A DNA stretch of 13,174 nt, from positions 1 to 13,174 of the forward strand of contig WFWF01000140.1 of the NCBI GenBank assembly GCA_015491275.1, read 5' to 3'. Below, in pieces: positions 1 through 7,282 of the stretch. The notes under the pieces were generated by a model. The model saw only the letters and a program-made list of their open reading frames with translations. It was not told the DNA's origin and ran no database searches. The translations under genes were made by a program, and so were the position numbers. How positions within the stretch are numbered: position 1 is the stretch's first letter; each line of letters opens with the position of its first letter. Source of the DNA: Aquificales bacterium. GTDB lineage: Bacteria > Aquificota > Aquificia > Aquificales > Aquificaceae.

Positions 1-113
1 AAAACATGCTTGTCATTTTTTAACACACACAAAGGCTTTGCTATTTTAAGTTCACTATCTCCTATTGCAACCCCCACCCTTTTTGTTCCGTAATCTATAG
101 CGAGTATTTTCAC
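1..113 (-). CDS. ruvX: RuvX/YqgF family putative Holliday junction resolvase (N-terminal part)
   Basis: Only the first 37 codons lie in the window; the gene continues past the left edge. Translated from a GTG at 113-111, the product begins VKILAIDYGTKRVGVAIGD, the RNase H-like first strand typical of RuvX/YqgF, with the first catalytic aspartate in 'AIDYG'. The family is an RNase H-fold nuclease linked to 16S rRNA 5' processing and to Holliday junction resolution. The GTG overlaps the TGA stop of the upstream DUF2892 gene (GTGA) and has no Shine-Dalgarno of its own, so translation is probably coupled to that gene. The family call is firm from the motif; the exact role and the C-terminal half cannot be judged here. 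Confidence 0.85.
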   Translation of the reverse strand, partial: MKILAIDYGTKRVGVAIGDSELKIAKPLCVLKNDKHV

Positions 114-319
114 GAGGAGGTGGTTTCTTCCTCCTTATTTGTCTTAAGTCCTACTATCTTATACAGTGGACAGAATCCTATAAGAGATGTTATCAAAAAT
201 ATGATACCCAAAATACCGAGTATCCACCATGCCCCTCCTTGAGAGAAGGCTAATGCCAAGAATATAACCGCAAGTACAACCCTTATTGTTCTGTCCCAAC
301 CAGCCATGTTCTTTTCCAT
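110..319 (-). CDS. DUF2892 small inner-membrane protein
   Basis: A 69-residue protein with two hydrophobic segments (about residues 12-26 and 30-47) separated by a short glycine- and tryptophan-containing turn. A 'NMAGWDRTIR' start and a 'GFCPLYKIVGLKT' end bracket them. This is the usual layout of DUF2892 (the YgaP membrane part), whose function is mostly unknown; some members are fused to rhodanese domains. The tail is charged and polar (NKEEETTSS). The start at 319 is supported by an AAAGGAGG Shine-Dalgarno at 335-328, eight bases upstream; a second Met at residue 5 is less well placed. The gene is first in a minus-strand unit with ruvX, overlapping it by four bases, and is divergent from birA. 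The single Cys in the 'GFCPLY' motif is typical of the family. Confidence 0.85.
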   Translation of the reverse strand: MEKNMAGWDRTIRVVLAVIFLALAFSQGGAWWILGILGIIFLITSLIGFCPLYKIVGLKTNKEEETTSS

Positions 320-352
320 CTTTTTATCCTCCTTTAATTATGATTATATACC
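320..352. promoter_or_regulatory. Divergent promoter region with overlapping -10 boxes
   Basis: This 33-base gap separates divergent DUF2892 (minus) and birA (plus). On the minus strand a perfect TATAAT lies at 348-343, so transcription would start near 336, right at the AAAGGAGG Shine-Dalgarno. On the plus strand TATGAT lies at 339-344, eight bases before the birA ATG, with no Shine-Dalgarno in between. The two -10 boxes share bases 343-344. No good -35 box is evident for either. The boxes are read directly; promoter activity is inferred. Confidence 0.45.
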
Positions 353-1051
353 ATGAAGTTGGGTAGTATTGTATGGCTGTCAGAAACAGAATCTACGCAA
401 GAAGTATTAAAAAGGGCTGATTTCCCTAAGGGTACTGTAGTTGTTGCATCTCGTCAAATAAGAGGAAGAGGAAGACTCGGCAGAAGGTGGGTATCTTCGG
501 AAGGCGGACTGTATTTCAGTTTTCTTTTGGAGTATAAGGATATAAAGGGATGGGATTGTCTTCCTCTCATTATAGGATATGGTGTGTCTGATTTTTTGGA
601 AGATGAGGGGATACCCACCGCAGTTAAATGGCCCAATGATGTATATCACGGCGGAAAGAAGATATCGGGTATCCTTATAGAAAGAACCGGCGAAAGGCTT
701 ATTGCAGGTGTGGGTATAAATGTTAATCAGGAGAGGTTTCCGGAGGATATAGATGCTGTATCTATGAAGATTGTTAAGGGAAGATCTTTTGATCTACGGA
801 TGGTGTTACTTAAAAGCTTATATTTTATAGAAAAAAGTCTTTTAATACTTGAAAGGGAAGGTTTTGAGCCAATAAGGAAGAAAATAGAGGAAAAGTTGCT
901 CTATAAAGGGTCGGAGATAATTGTTAACTCCGAACCTCCCACCGTGGGCATTTTGGAGGGTATATCTTCGGAAGGATATCTAAGAGTGTTGACTGCAGAT
1001 GGTATAAAGGAAATTGCGGGGGGTGAGTTTTCCCTGAGGCCTTATATGTGA
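353..1051 (+). CDS. birA: Biotin--[acetyl-CoA-carboxylase] ligase, without DNA-binding domain
   Basis: Activates biotin with ATP to biotinyl-AMP and attaches it to the lysine of the biotin carrier protein of acetyl-CoA carboxylase or a related carboxylase. Visible motifs: SETxST near residue 10, the adenylate-binding loop GRGRLGR at 38-44, KWPND at 92-96, and GGKKISGILIE around 100-110 with the conserved Lys (about 103). A small C-terminal BPL_C-like barrel follows (about 185-230). At 232 residues it lacks the N-terminal helix-turn-helix of E. coli BirA, so it is the monofunctional class I type, not a biotin-operon repressor. The ATG at 353 is preceded by an in-frame stop at 341 and has no Shine-Dalgarno; a -10-like TATGAT sits eight bases upstream, suggesting a leaderless message. 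It ends one base from the convergent metG stop. Confidence 0.95.
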   Translation: MKLGSIVWLSETESTQEVLKRADFPKGTVVVASRQIRGRGRLGRRWVSSEGGLYFSFLLEYKDIKGWDCLPLIIGYGVSDFLEDEGIPTAVKWPNDVYHGGKKISGILIERTGERLIAGVGINVNQERFPEDIDAVSMKIVKGRSFDLRMVLLKSLYFIEKSLLILEREGFEPIRKKIEEKLLYKGSEIIVNSEPPTVGILEGISSEGYLRVLTADGIKEIAGGEFSLRPYM

Positions 1052-1052
1052 A

Positions 1053-2528
1053 TCATCTTTTTGGAAAGAGAATTATCTTTTCCTTTACCCTGTATTCTTT
1101 GAATGTATAAGGGTTTATATCTTTCGGTAAATTGTCAATGCAAAATACTTCAAAGACTTTTCCCATCTTATTGGGCATGAAAGGGTACAGCATATATGCC
1201 GTTAGGATCAATCCATCGTGCAGTGTATAAAGAACCGAGTCAAGCTTTGGATCATTTCTTTTAGCAAGATCCCACGGGGAGGAGCTGTCAACATATTTGT
1301 TTAAATATGAAGTAAATTTAAGTACCTCTTCTATAGCCCTGTTGAAGCTTACATCCTCCATAAACTTTCTATAATTTTCAAGAGTCTCCCTACTGATATT
1401 TTCATATTCGCTGTTTTTGTTCCCCCATATATTTCCGTTTTTGTATTTCAATCCCATAGAAATTACCCTGCTGAAAAGGTTTCCTATCTCATTTGCAAGT
1501 TCCCCGTTTATTCTGTTAAGTATGGCTTCTCTGGAAAAATCTCCGTCGCTACCGAAGGGTACCTCTCTCAGCAGGAAGTATCTTATTTCATCAAGGCCGA
1601 ACTCTTTAACAACATCATAGGGACTGATAACATTTCCGAGTGTTTTGGACATCTTCTTACCTTCAACGGTCCACCAACCGTGTGCGTAAACACAGGAAGG
1701 TGTGGAGTATTCACAGGACATAAGGAAGGCAGGCCAATAAACCGTGTGGAATCTTATTATATCCTTTCCCACTATATGCAAATCCGCGGGCCAGTATCTT
1801 TCTACCTCTTTTCCGAGGGCGGATATGTAATTGAAAAGTGCGTCAAACCACACATATATTGTGTGTTCCACATCAAAGGGTACCTCAATTCCCCACTTTA
1901 CCCTTGATCTCGGTCTTGTTACGGAGAGGTCCTTTAATCCCTGTTTGACAAAGGTTACGACCTCGTTGTATCTTTGGAGCGGTCTTATAAACTTAGGGTT
2001 TTTCCTGTAAAGGTTTTCAAGTTTCTCCTGATATGAGGAAAGCCTGAAAAAATACGAGGGTTCTTTAATATACTCACACTCTTTAAGGTGAATCGGACAT
2101 TTATTTTCTTCTATCAGTTCTCCCTCGCTCTTGAATTCTTCACAACCTACGCAGTACCATCCTTCATACTCTCCCAGATATATGTCTCCTTTTTCATAAC
2201 TTTTTAGGAAAACCTCTTTAACAAATTCCCTGTGTTCTTTATCCGTAGTCCTTATGAATTTTGAATAAGATATACCCATAAACTCCCACAACTTTTTAAA
2301 GTTTTCCGCATTCTTATCTACAAGCTCTTGCGGATCTATACCTTTCTCTTCCGCGGTTTTTTGTATTTTTAATCCATGTTCATCCGTACCCGTAAGGAAG
2401 AATACATCGTATCCTCTAAGTCTGTAATATCTTGCTATAACATCCGCGGATATGGTCGTGTACGCATGACCTATATGGGGTATATCGTTTACATAGTAAA
2501 TGGGAGTTGTAACATAGAATTTCTTCAT
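1053..2528 (-). CDS. metG: Methionyl-tRNA synthetase, short form without C-terminal tRNA-binding domain
   Basis: Charges tRNA-Met (initiator and elongator) with methionine in the cytoplasm. It is a class I synthetase: HIGH at residues 18-21, and KMSKT at 292-296 in place of the commoner KMSKS. The zinc knuckle in the connective peptide is a single CxxC...CPxH set (Cys126, Cys129, Cys144, His147). The helical anticodon-binding domain fills about residues 350-480. At 491 residues it stops where the longer bacterial enzymes continue into an EMAP/Arc1-like tRNA-binding domain. In Aquifex the equivalent domain is a separate protein (Trbp111), so this is probably natural and not a truncation. There is no Shine-Dalgarno; TATAAT at 2542-2537 lies eight bases before the ATG. 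It appears to be monocistronic. Confidence 0.96.
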   Translation of the reverse strand: MKKFYVTTPIYYVNDIPHIGHAYTTISADVIARYYRLRGYDVFFLTGTDEHGLKIQKTAEEKGIDPQELVDKNAENFKKLWEFMGISYSKFIRTTDKEHREFVKEVFLKSYEKGDIYLGEYEGWYCVGCEEFKSEGELIEENKCPIHLKECEYIKEPSYFFRLSSYQEKLENLYRKNPKFIRPLQRYNEVVTFVKQGLKDLSVTRPRSRVKWGIEVPFDVEHTIYVWFDALFNYISALGKEVERYWPADLHIVGKDIIRFHTVYWPAFLMSCEYSTPSCVYAHGWWTVEGKKMSKTLGNVISPYDVVKEFGLDEIRYFLLREVPFGSDGDFSREAILNRINGELANEIGNLFSRVISMGLKYKNGNIWGNKNSEYENISRETLENYRKFMEDVSFNRAIEEVLKFTSYLNKYVDSSSPWDLAKRNDPKLDSVLYTLHDGLILTAYMLYPFMPNKMGKVFEVFCIDNLPKDINPYTFKEYRVKEKIILFPKR

Positions 2529-2617
2529 GGGATAACATTATAACTGTACTATGGTAAGACATACCTATAAATGCTTGGGGTAAAATAATCATCAGTGCAG
2601 GTTAAAGGAGGGCTAAA
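2529..2617. promoter_or_regulatory. Divergent promoter region metG / PilT-like gene
   Basis: An 89-base gap. On the minus strand, a perfect TATAAT (2542-2537) precedes the metG ATG by eight bases with no Shine-Dalgarno. On the plus strand, AAGACA (2556-2561, part match to TTGACA), 19 bases, then TAAAAT (2581-2586) form a plausible promoter. A strong AAAGGAGGG Shine-Dalgarno follows at 2604-2612, five bases before the ATG at 2618. The metG -35 is not recognisable. Boxes are read directly; transcription starts are inferred. Confidence 0.45.
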
Positions 2618-3493
2618 ATGAATTATGCTCCCCAGCTTCTCAATTATCTGAGTTCCACCCAAGACTTTACGGAAGTTATCATAGCTCCGAAAGCTTCACC
2701 TATGGAGAGAACCGGAAATATTCTTAAGAAGGTAATGGATGTTACCTTCTCCCCTGAAGATATAAGGGATACCCTTATTGCTTTAAGAAGCCATACTCCG
2801 GTTGCCCTCGGTCCACTCGGTAGGGAAGGGTTTTTCTCTTTCGGTATTCCTAATATAGGGAGGTTCAGGGTTGCTTACATAACCCAAAGGGGAAGTTATG
2901 TTGTAAGTATAACGAGGGTACCCTTTGATATACCCGAGCCAGAAAAGATCCTTGAAAAACCTGAAGATCTTAAAAACGTGAGGAAGATTATTTTTAACGG
3001 ATCGGGTGGTATATATGTTATAGTCGGAATATCTCAGATAAAGAATAACCTCCTTGCCTATTCAGTAATAAAGAGCATTAATCAGGAAGAGCAAAAAGTT
3101 ATTTATATAATTGAAAGGCCCATCTCCTATCTTCTAAAACACGGTAATTCAATAGTCATCCAGAGGGAAGTAGGTATTGATGTGGATAACTTTGAAGAAG
3201 GTATAAAGGATGCTATGCTTATAAATCCAGATCTCATATATGCGAGTGATGTAAACAGTAAGGAAGATCTTATTGCCCTGATGCATATAGCGGAACTCAG
3301 TATACCCGTTCTCGTGAGCATAGCGGTTTCAGATGAGAATGCACTTATAAGAATGCTTGAACTTAACCTTAAAGAGGACTGTAAGGAATTTATGAAAGTG
3401 TTGGATAAGGTTATAAAGGTTTCATACACTCAAAATTCAAAGATGGGCGTTTCTATTACAGACTTAGGATCTGAGGTGCGGGGAAGCCGTTAA
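2618..3493 (+). CDS. Degenerate PilT/GspE-like protein lacking Walker A (probable pseudo-ATPase)
   Basis: A 291-residue protein whose full length follows the fold order of PilT, the type IV pilus retraction ATPase. The N-terminal part (about 1-105) has the 'MDVTFSPEDIR' and 'GIPNIGRFRVAYITQRGSYVVSITRVPF' pattern of the PilT PAS-like domain. The C-terminal part keeps the PilT-like QREVG (182-186) and 'INPDLI' (usually DPDVI). The catalytic elements are gone: the P-loop GPTGSGKST position reads GISQIKNNL (137-145), IEDPIE has become IERPIS (Glu166-Arg167-Pro168), GEMRD is replaced by 'ASDVNSKED', and no His box remains. I infer a non-hydrolysing paralogue, perhaps a regulator or partner of an active PilT. 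No pilus gene is adjacent. The start is supported by a strong AAAGGAGGG. Its last 38 bases overlap the convergent decarboxylase gene. Confidence 0.75.
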   Translation: MNYAPQLLNYLSSTQDFTEVIIAPKASPMERTGNILKKVMDVTFSPEDIRDTLIALRSHTPVALGPLGREGFFSFGIPNIGRFRVAYITQRGSYVVSITRVPFDIPEPEKILEKPEDLKNVRKIIFNGSGGIYVIVGISQIKNNLLAYSVIKSINQEEQKVIYIIERPISYLLKHGNSIVIQREVGIDVDNFEEGIKDAMLINPDLIYASDVNSKEDLIALMHIAELSIPVLVSIAVSDENALIRMLELNLKEDCKEFMKVLDKVIKVSYTQNSKMGVSITDLGSEVRGSR

Positions 3494-4628
3494 AGTTTGA
3501 AGCGTAGACGGTAGTATAGGCGCCTGCAGACATTATGTATAAATAGTCTCCTATCTCCGGTTCCGGGAGAGGTACATTTCTTGCTATAATGTCCATGCTG
3601 TCGCAGGATATACCCCCTACGGTCCACTCGTACAGTTCCCCGTCCCTATCCAAATAAAAGGGATATCTTATACCTCCGAGTGATTCAGCCAGACCGTTGA
3701 ATACTCCCGTGTCAATATAAATCCACCTTGTGCCTTCACGAACCGCCTTACCTATAACCCTTGTTATAAGAACTCCCTGATCTCCAACAAGACCCCTGCC
3801 CGGTTCCATATGAAGTTCTGCGGGTTGTTCAATCATGTATTTTCTCAATAAGCCTTTTACATAGTAGGCTATATCTTCTATGGACAGAGCATTGTAAAGA
3901 TATGTTACAGGTATGCCACCTCCTATGTTCAGCAATTTCAATCTTATACCCTTATGTCTTGTCCTGTTCCATGCCTCCGATGAAAGCTTTATGGCTATAA
4001 ACCAATTTCTTAGATTGTTACATTGAGAACCTACATGAAAGGTTATGCCGTAGGGTATTAAGCCTTTACTCCTTCCGTATTCAAGGATCTCAACGGCGGT
4101 TTCGGGATCAACACCGAATTTTCCCGAAAGGGGCCAATCGCTTCCCTCATTAGGCACGGAAAGTCTTACGTATATGCGTGACCTCGGTGCAAGGTCTGCT
4201 ATTTTTTCTACCTCGGTGAAGGAGTCAACCGCAAAGAGATCAATACCTTTTTGATAAGAAAGGGCGATGAAGTCCATGGGTTTTATAGGGTTACTTGAGA
4301 TTATCCTTGCGGGTTCTTTGCAATACTCAAAAACCTTTTCCAGTTCCGCTGAAGATGCCACTTCAAAACCCGCCCCTTCCTCCGAGAGGGCTTTAAGTAT
4401 TGTGGGGTGATCGTTAGCCTTTACCGCATAAAATATATTGAACTCATTGAAGTGTTTTTTTGCTTCTCTGTATCTTTCCTTTATACCTTTTGTGTCCAGT
4501 ATAAGAAGAGGAGTATTCATAGGTTTAAGCAGTTCCCTTAATCCTTCCCTTTTTGATATAAAGTTTTCATAAAGCCTCTTTGAAAAATTGAAAACAACCC
4601 GCTTATGGTCAACGGTGCCCGTTTTCAT
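3456..4628 (-). CDS. Group IV PLP-dependent ornithine/lysine decarboxylase-like protein
   Basis: Fold type III (alanine racemase-like) PLP decarboxylase of 390 residues. Visible features are YAVKAN with the PLP-binding Lys70, HVGSQ at 198-202, a GGGIP phosphate-binding loop, EPGRG, and the C-terminal active-site motif CDSMD (Cys342-Asp343). CDxxD favours ornithine/lysine decarboxylases; diaminopimelate decarboxylases usually have CESxD. The likely reaction is ornithine to putrescine or lysine to cadaverine, feeding polyamine synthesis, which matters in thermophiles. Substrate choice cannot be fixed from sequence alone; carboxynorspermidine decarboxylase is less likely. It is the last gene of the dnaJ operon, 12 bases after the exchanger gene, with a GGGAGG Shine-Dalgarno five bases before ATG. 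Its 3' end overlaps the convergent PilT-like gene. Confidence 0.85.
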   Translation of the reverse strand: MKTGTVDHKRVVFNFSKRLYENFISKREGLRELLKPMNTPLLILDTKGIKERYREAKKHFNEFNIFYAVKANDHPTILKALSEEGAGFEVASSAELEKVFEYCKEPARIISSNPIKPMDFIALSYQKGIDLFAVDSFTEVEKIADLAPRSRIYVRLSVPNEGSDWPLSGKFGVDPETAVEILEYGRSKGLIPYGITFHVGSQCNNLRNWFIAIKLSSEAWNRTRHKGIRLKLLNIGGGIPVTYLYNALSIEDIAYYVKGLLRKYMIEQPAELHMEPGRGLVGDQGVLITRVIGKAVREGTRWIYIDTGVFNGLAESLGGIRYPFYLDRDGELYEWTVGGISCDSMDIIARNVPLPEPEIGDYLYIMSAGAYTTVYASNFNGFPAPQILSL

Positions 4629-4640
4629 AGAAGCCTCCCT

Positions 4641-5615
4641 TTAATAATTAAGCTCAAGATACCAAGAATATAATGCATAAAATATATAAACCGTGAGAAA
4701 AATTGTAGCCTCTAATCTTGAAACCGTGTATTTTTTTCCCGTGTAATTTGATATAAGAAGAATAGTCGTTGCTATGACTAAAAGGATTATATCTTTAAAT
4801 ATCCTGTCCGGTACCACTATGGGATTGATCAATGAACTTGTGCCGAGTACGAGTGAAATATTAAATATATTTGATCCTGCAACATTACCGAGGGCTATAT
4901 CGGAATTGCCCCTATAAGCTGCGACAGCGGATGTTATAAGTTCTGGTAAAGAAGTTCCTACCGCAATAAGGAAAAGCCCTATCAGCGCCTGACTAACTCC
5001 TAAAACGAGTGCCATTCCTATACCACCTTCCACCGACCACCTTGAACCGAGTATAAGTCCTGCAAGACCGAGAATTACATAGGCAAATCCTTTAAGATAA
5101 CCCATTTTTAATTCTTCATCGTTAGCCTCTTCCTTTTCCATGAATGCAGCAAGGAAATAAAGATAACCTATGAAGGTGGTTATAAGGACAAGACCTTCTG
5201 AGCGGGATACGAGTGCTTTCGCTGTACCGTCAAGGAATCTGTCTCCTATCATTGCGAACAGAACAAGTATGCTAAGGAAGTTTAAAGGTATTTCCTTTTT
5301 TACAAAAGTTTTATGTATTGAAAGGGGTCTTATTATTCCTGCTATACCCAAAATAAGCAGTATGTTTGCTATGTTTGAACCCACCACATTACCGAGGGTA
5401 ATTTCTGTAGCACCTTCAAGGCTTGCCTTAATGTTTACCATGAGTTCAGGAAGGGATGTGCCGAAGGCTATCAAAGTTAAACCTATAACAAAGTCGGGAA
5501 CACCTATCCTCCTGGCTATACCCAGTGCACCCGATATGAATATATCCGCACCTTTAACAAGAAATACAATGCCTGCGATTAATTTTAGAAGGTTAATAAG
5601 AAATTCTTTATCCAT
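4641..5615 (-). CDS. YrbG-type calcium/sodium:proton antiporter (CaCA family)
   Basis: An inner-membrane cation exchanger of 324 residues with about ten hydrophobic segments and the duplicated alpha repeats of the CaCA superfamily. Repeat 1 (about residues 45-90) contains GTSLPEL with the ion-binding Glu57 and GSNIANI with Asn82. Repeat 2 (about 213-258) contains GTSLPEL with Glu225 and GSNIFNI. A charged cytoplasmic loop (EKEEANDEE, about 160-168) separates the halves. It probably extrudes Ca2+ in exchange for Na+ or H+; which ion drives it is not readable here. The start codon lies eight bases inside the end of queH, with only a weak upstream ribosome site, so translational coupling is likely. 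Confidence 0.92.
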   Translation of the reverse strand: MDKEFLINLLKLIAGIVFLVKGADIFISGALGIARRIGVPDFVIGLTLIAFGTSLPELMVNIKASLEGATEITLGNVVGSNIANILLILGIAGIIRPLSIHKTFVKKEIPLNFLSILVLFAMIGDRFLDGTAKALVSRSEGLVLITTFIGYLYFLAAFMEKEEANDEELKMGYLKGFAYVILGLAGLILGSRWSVEGGIGMALVLGVSQALIGLFLIAVGTSLPELITSAVAAYRGNSDIALGNVAGSNIFNISLVLGTSSLINPIVVPDRIFKDIILLVIATTILLISNYTGKKYTVSRLEATIFLTVYIFYALYSWYLELNY

Positions 5616-6855
5616 TCACCAGACTTTTTATTGTACCGTCTATCTTTCTGCCGGTGATACTTTCAAAGACCTTTGACCCGAACTTACCGTTTATCTCCGC
5701 CCCCACCACAACCACTGCTAACCTTCCTTTATATATATCTTCATGGTAAAGCTTTATAAGATCGTCCACCTCTTCAAGTTTAACACCTTCACCTGTTGAT
5801 GTAGTATCCGCAGGAACACCTATAAGGTACTCAGCATTCTCACTTCCTATTATAAGCACAATGCTTTTCATCTCTTCAAATCTTGACTGAAGAGTAGCTT
5901 TAATCTTACCTTCCATCAGTTTTCTTTCAAGTGATGAATGAACTACAAAGGTCGGATTTATCAGACCGTTGAAGGTTACAGGTATGTCCTCTACCACTTT
6001 TTCTTTGAGTTTTATCTTTACAAAACCCCTATTGAGATGTAGGACATTACCTATTTTTCTTTCAACTTTGCCTCTTACTATACCCTTTATGCTCATTGAG
6101 TAAGGTTCTATGACGGATTCAACGGGTTCATCGTTGACATAAAGACTACCGCTAAGAAGTATCCATCCGAGGAATGGAAATGGTATCTCCTTTGTTGTTA
6201 ATTCCCTTGATTCCGCAAGGAATTTTATCCTTTTTATAAAAAGAAACTCTTCCCTTGATCCTGGTTTCCTCCCCTTTATTCGGGATGTATATACGACCAT
6301 ATCCTTTCCCTGATTTATCATACCGTATATACATCCGCAGTAATCCTGCATGTATATTTCGTAATCCTTTGCAAGGCGGAACATCTCTTGAGTTCCTCCC
6401 CCTTTCCTGTAGTCAGGAGCTATAAACTTTATATCGTATTCTGATTCAAGATTTTCCCCGGAAAATTTCAGCTGATTTATATCCTTCTTAGGACTCATAA
6501 GGAGTGTTGTGGTTACATATTTACAGTTCAGCTCTTTCGCTTTCTCAAAGGACCTTTTAAGTCTGAGGTCAAAACATACTTGACACCTTTTGCCCCTTTC
6601 AGGTTCCTCTTCCAATCCCTTTACCGCCTCAAGCCAGTTTTCCACATCGTACTCCCCTTCTATAAGATCAATCCCGAGTAGTTTACAAATTCTTTTTGTC
6701 TCAATAAGTCTGAGGTCATATTCCTCCTTTGGATGTATGTTAGGATCATAAAAGAAACCTATTATTTCCTTATCTGGATTATCTTCCTTTAGCCTTTTAA
6801 GAAAATAAAGCAGATCCGGTGCACAACATATATGGACAAGTATCTTCTCTTTCAT
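5608..6855 (-). CDS. queH: Epoxyqueuosine reductase QueH with a long unidentified C-terminal extension
   Basis: Residues 1 to about 185 are a complete QueH (DUF208) domain, which reduces epoxyqueuosine to queuosine in tRNA as a non-homologous alternative to QueG. Visible motifs: HICCAP (Cys10, Cys11), FFYDPNIHP, EYDLR, RCQVC (Cys91, Cys94), TTTLLMSP, DYRKGGG and YCGCIYG (Cys173, Cys175). The paired cysteines are the iron-sulfur and metal ligands known for the family. Residues about 186-415 form an additional region of some 230 residues, rich in beta-strand patterns and ending in 'LAVVVVGAEINGKFGSKVFE'; I cannot assign it. Typical QueH proteins are about 180-220 residues, so this is a fusion. 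The start is seven bases after hspR; there is no strong Shine-Dalgarno close by, so coupling is likely. The last eight bases overlap the exchanger gene. Confidence 0.92.
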   Translation of the reverse strand: MKEKILVHICCAPDLLYFLKRLKEDNPDKEIIGFFYDPNIHPKEEYDLRLIETKRICKLLGIDLIEGEYDVENWLEAVKGLEEEPERGKRCQVCFDLRLKRSFEKAKELNCKYVTTTLLMSPKKDINQLKFSGENLESEYDIKFIAPDYRKGGGTQEMFRLAKDYEIYMQDYCGCIYGMINQGKDMVVYTSRIKGRKPGSREEFLFIKRIKFLAESRELTTKEIPFPFLGWILLSGSLYVNDEPVESVIEPYSMSIKGIVRGKVERKIGNVLHLNRGFVKIKLKEKVVEDIPVTFNGLINPTFVVHSSLERKLMEGKIKATLQSRFEEMKSIVLIIGSENAEYLIGVPADTTSTGEGVKLEEVDDLIKLYHEDIYKGRLAVVVVGAEINGKFGSKVFESITGRKIDGTIKSLVNG

Positions 6856-6862
6856 AAGTCTT

Positions 6863-7276
6863 CTACCAGTTTCCTTCTTTTGATTTCTCCTTTTTCCTGT
6901 TTATTATATCGCTGAGACATACAACCTTTGCCTTTTGTACTTTTACAATGGTATTGGGATTTTCATCCTTTTGAATCTTTGAAAGCTCATTCTGTATGAA
7001 TTCAACGAGTTGATCTATCTGCTTCTGCATCTCCTCCATCTGTTCTTTCATATTCAGAATAATATCAACACCCGCAAGATTTACTCCCAACTCCCTTGTG
7101 AGAGCAAGAATAAACTCAAGTCTTTCAAGATCCTTTTCGGAATAGAGTCTTGTGTTGCCTTCTGTTCTTGAAGGTTTTAATAATCCCTCCCGTTCATACA
7201 GTCTTAAGGTCTGAGGATGTATATCATACATTTTTGCAACCACACCTATTGTATAAAAGCCCTTTCTCTTCTTCAT
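6863..7276 (-). CDS. hspR: HspR, MerR-family heat-shock repressor
   Basis: A 137-residue MerR-type regulator. The N-terminal winged helix-turn-helix is clear: YTIGVVAKMYDIHPQTLRLY (residues 8-27), then 'EREGLLKPSRTEGNTRLYSEKD'. A dimerising coiled coil follows (about 75-105, with 'MKEQMEEMQKQIDQL'), and the tail contains 'KVVCLSDIINRK'. The 'IHPQTLRLYEREGLLKPSRTEGNTRLYS' pattern is diagnostic of HspR rather than metal-sensing MerR proteins. In actinobacteria and Helicobacter, HspR represses the dnaK or cbpA operon with DnaK as corepressor and is encoded next to a DnaJ-type chaperone, exactly as here. The start lies six bases after dnaJ, and the GAGGTGA just inside dnaJ serves as its ribosome site. 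I infer that it represses its own operon. Confidence 0.93.
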   Translation of the reverse strand: MKKRKGFYTIGVVAKMYDIHPQTLRLYEREGLLKPSRTEGNTRLYSEKDLERLEFILALTRELGVNLAGVDIILNMKEQMEEMQKQIDQLVEFIQNELSKIQKDENPNTIVKVQKAKVVCLSDIINRKKEKSKEGNW

Positions 7277-7282
7277 GATAAA

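Noticed and set aside
3456..4628. Diaminopimelate decarboxylase (lysA)
   Set aside because: The active-site motif is CDSMD, not CESxD, and no lysine-pathway gene is near; ornithine/lysine decarboxylase fits better.
5170..5676. A 168-residue open frame on the plus strand
   Set aside because: It lies opposite the exchanger alpha repeats and the queH end, has no ribosome site, and its protein has no family-like pattern; it is an antisense shadow.
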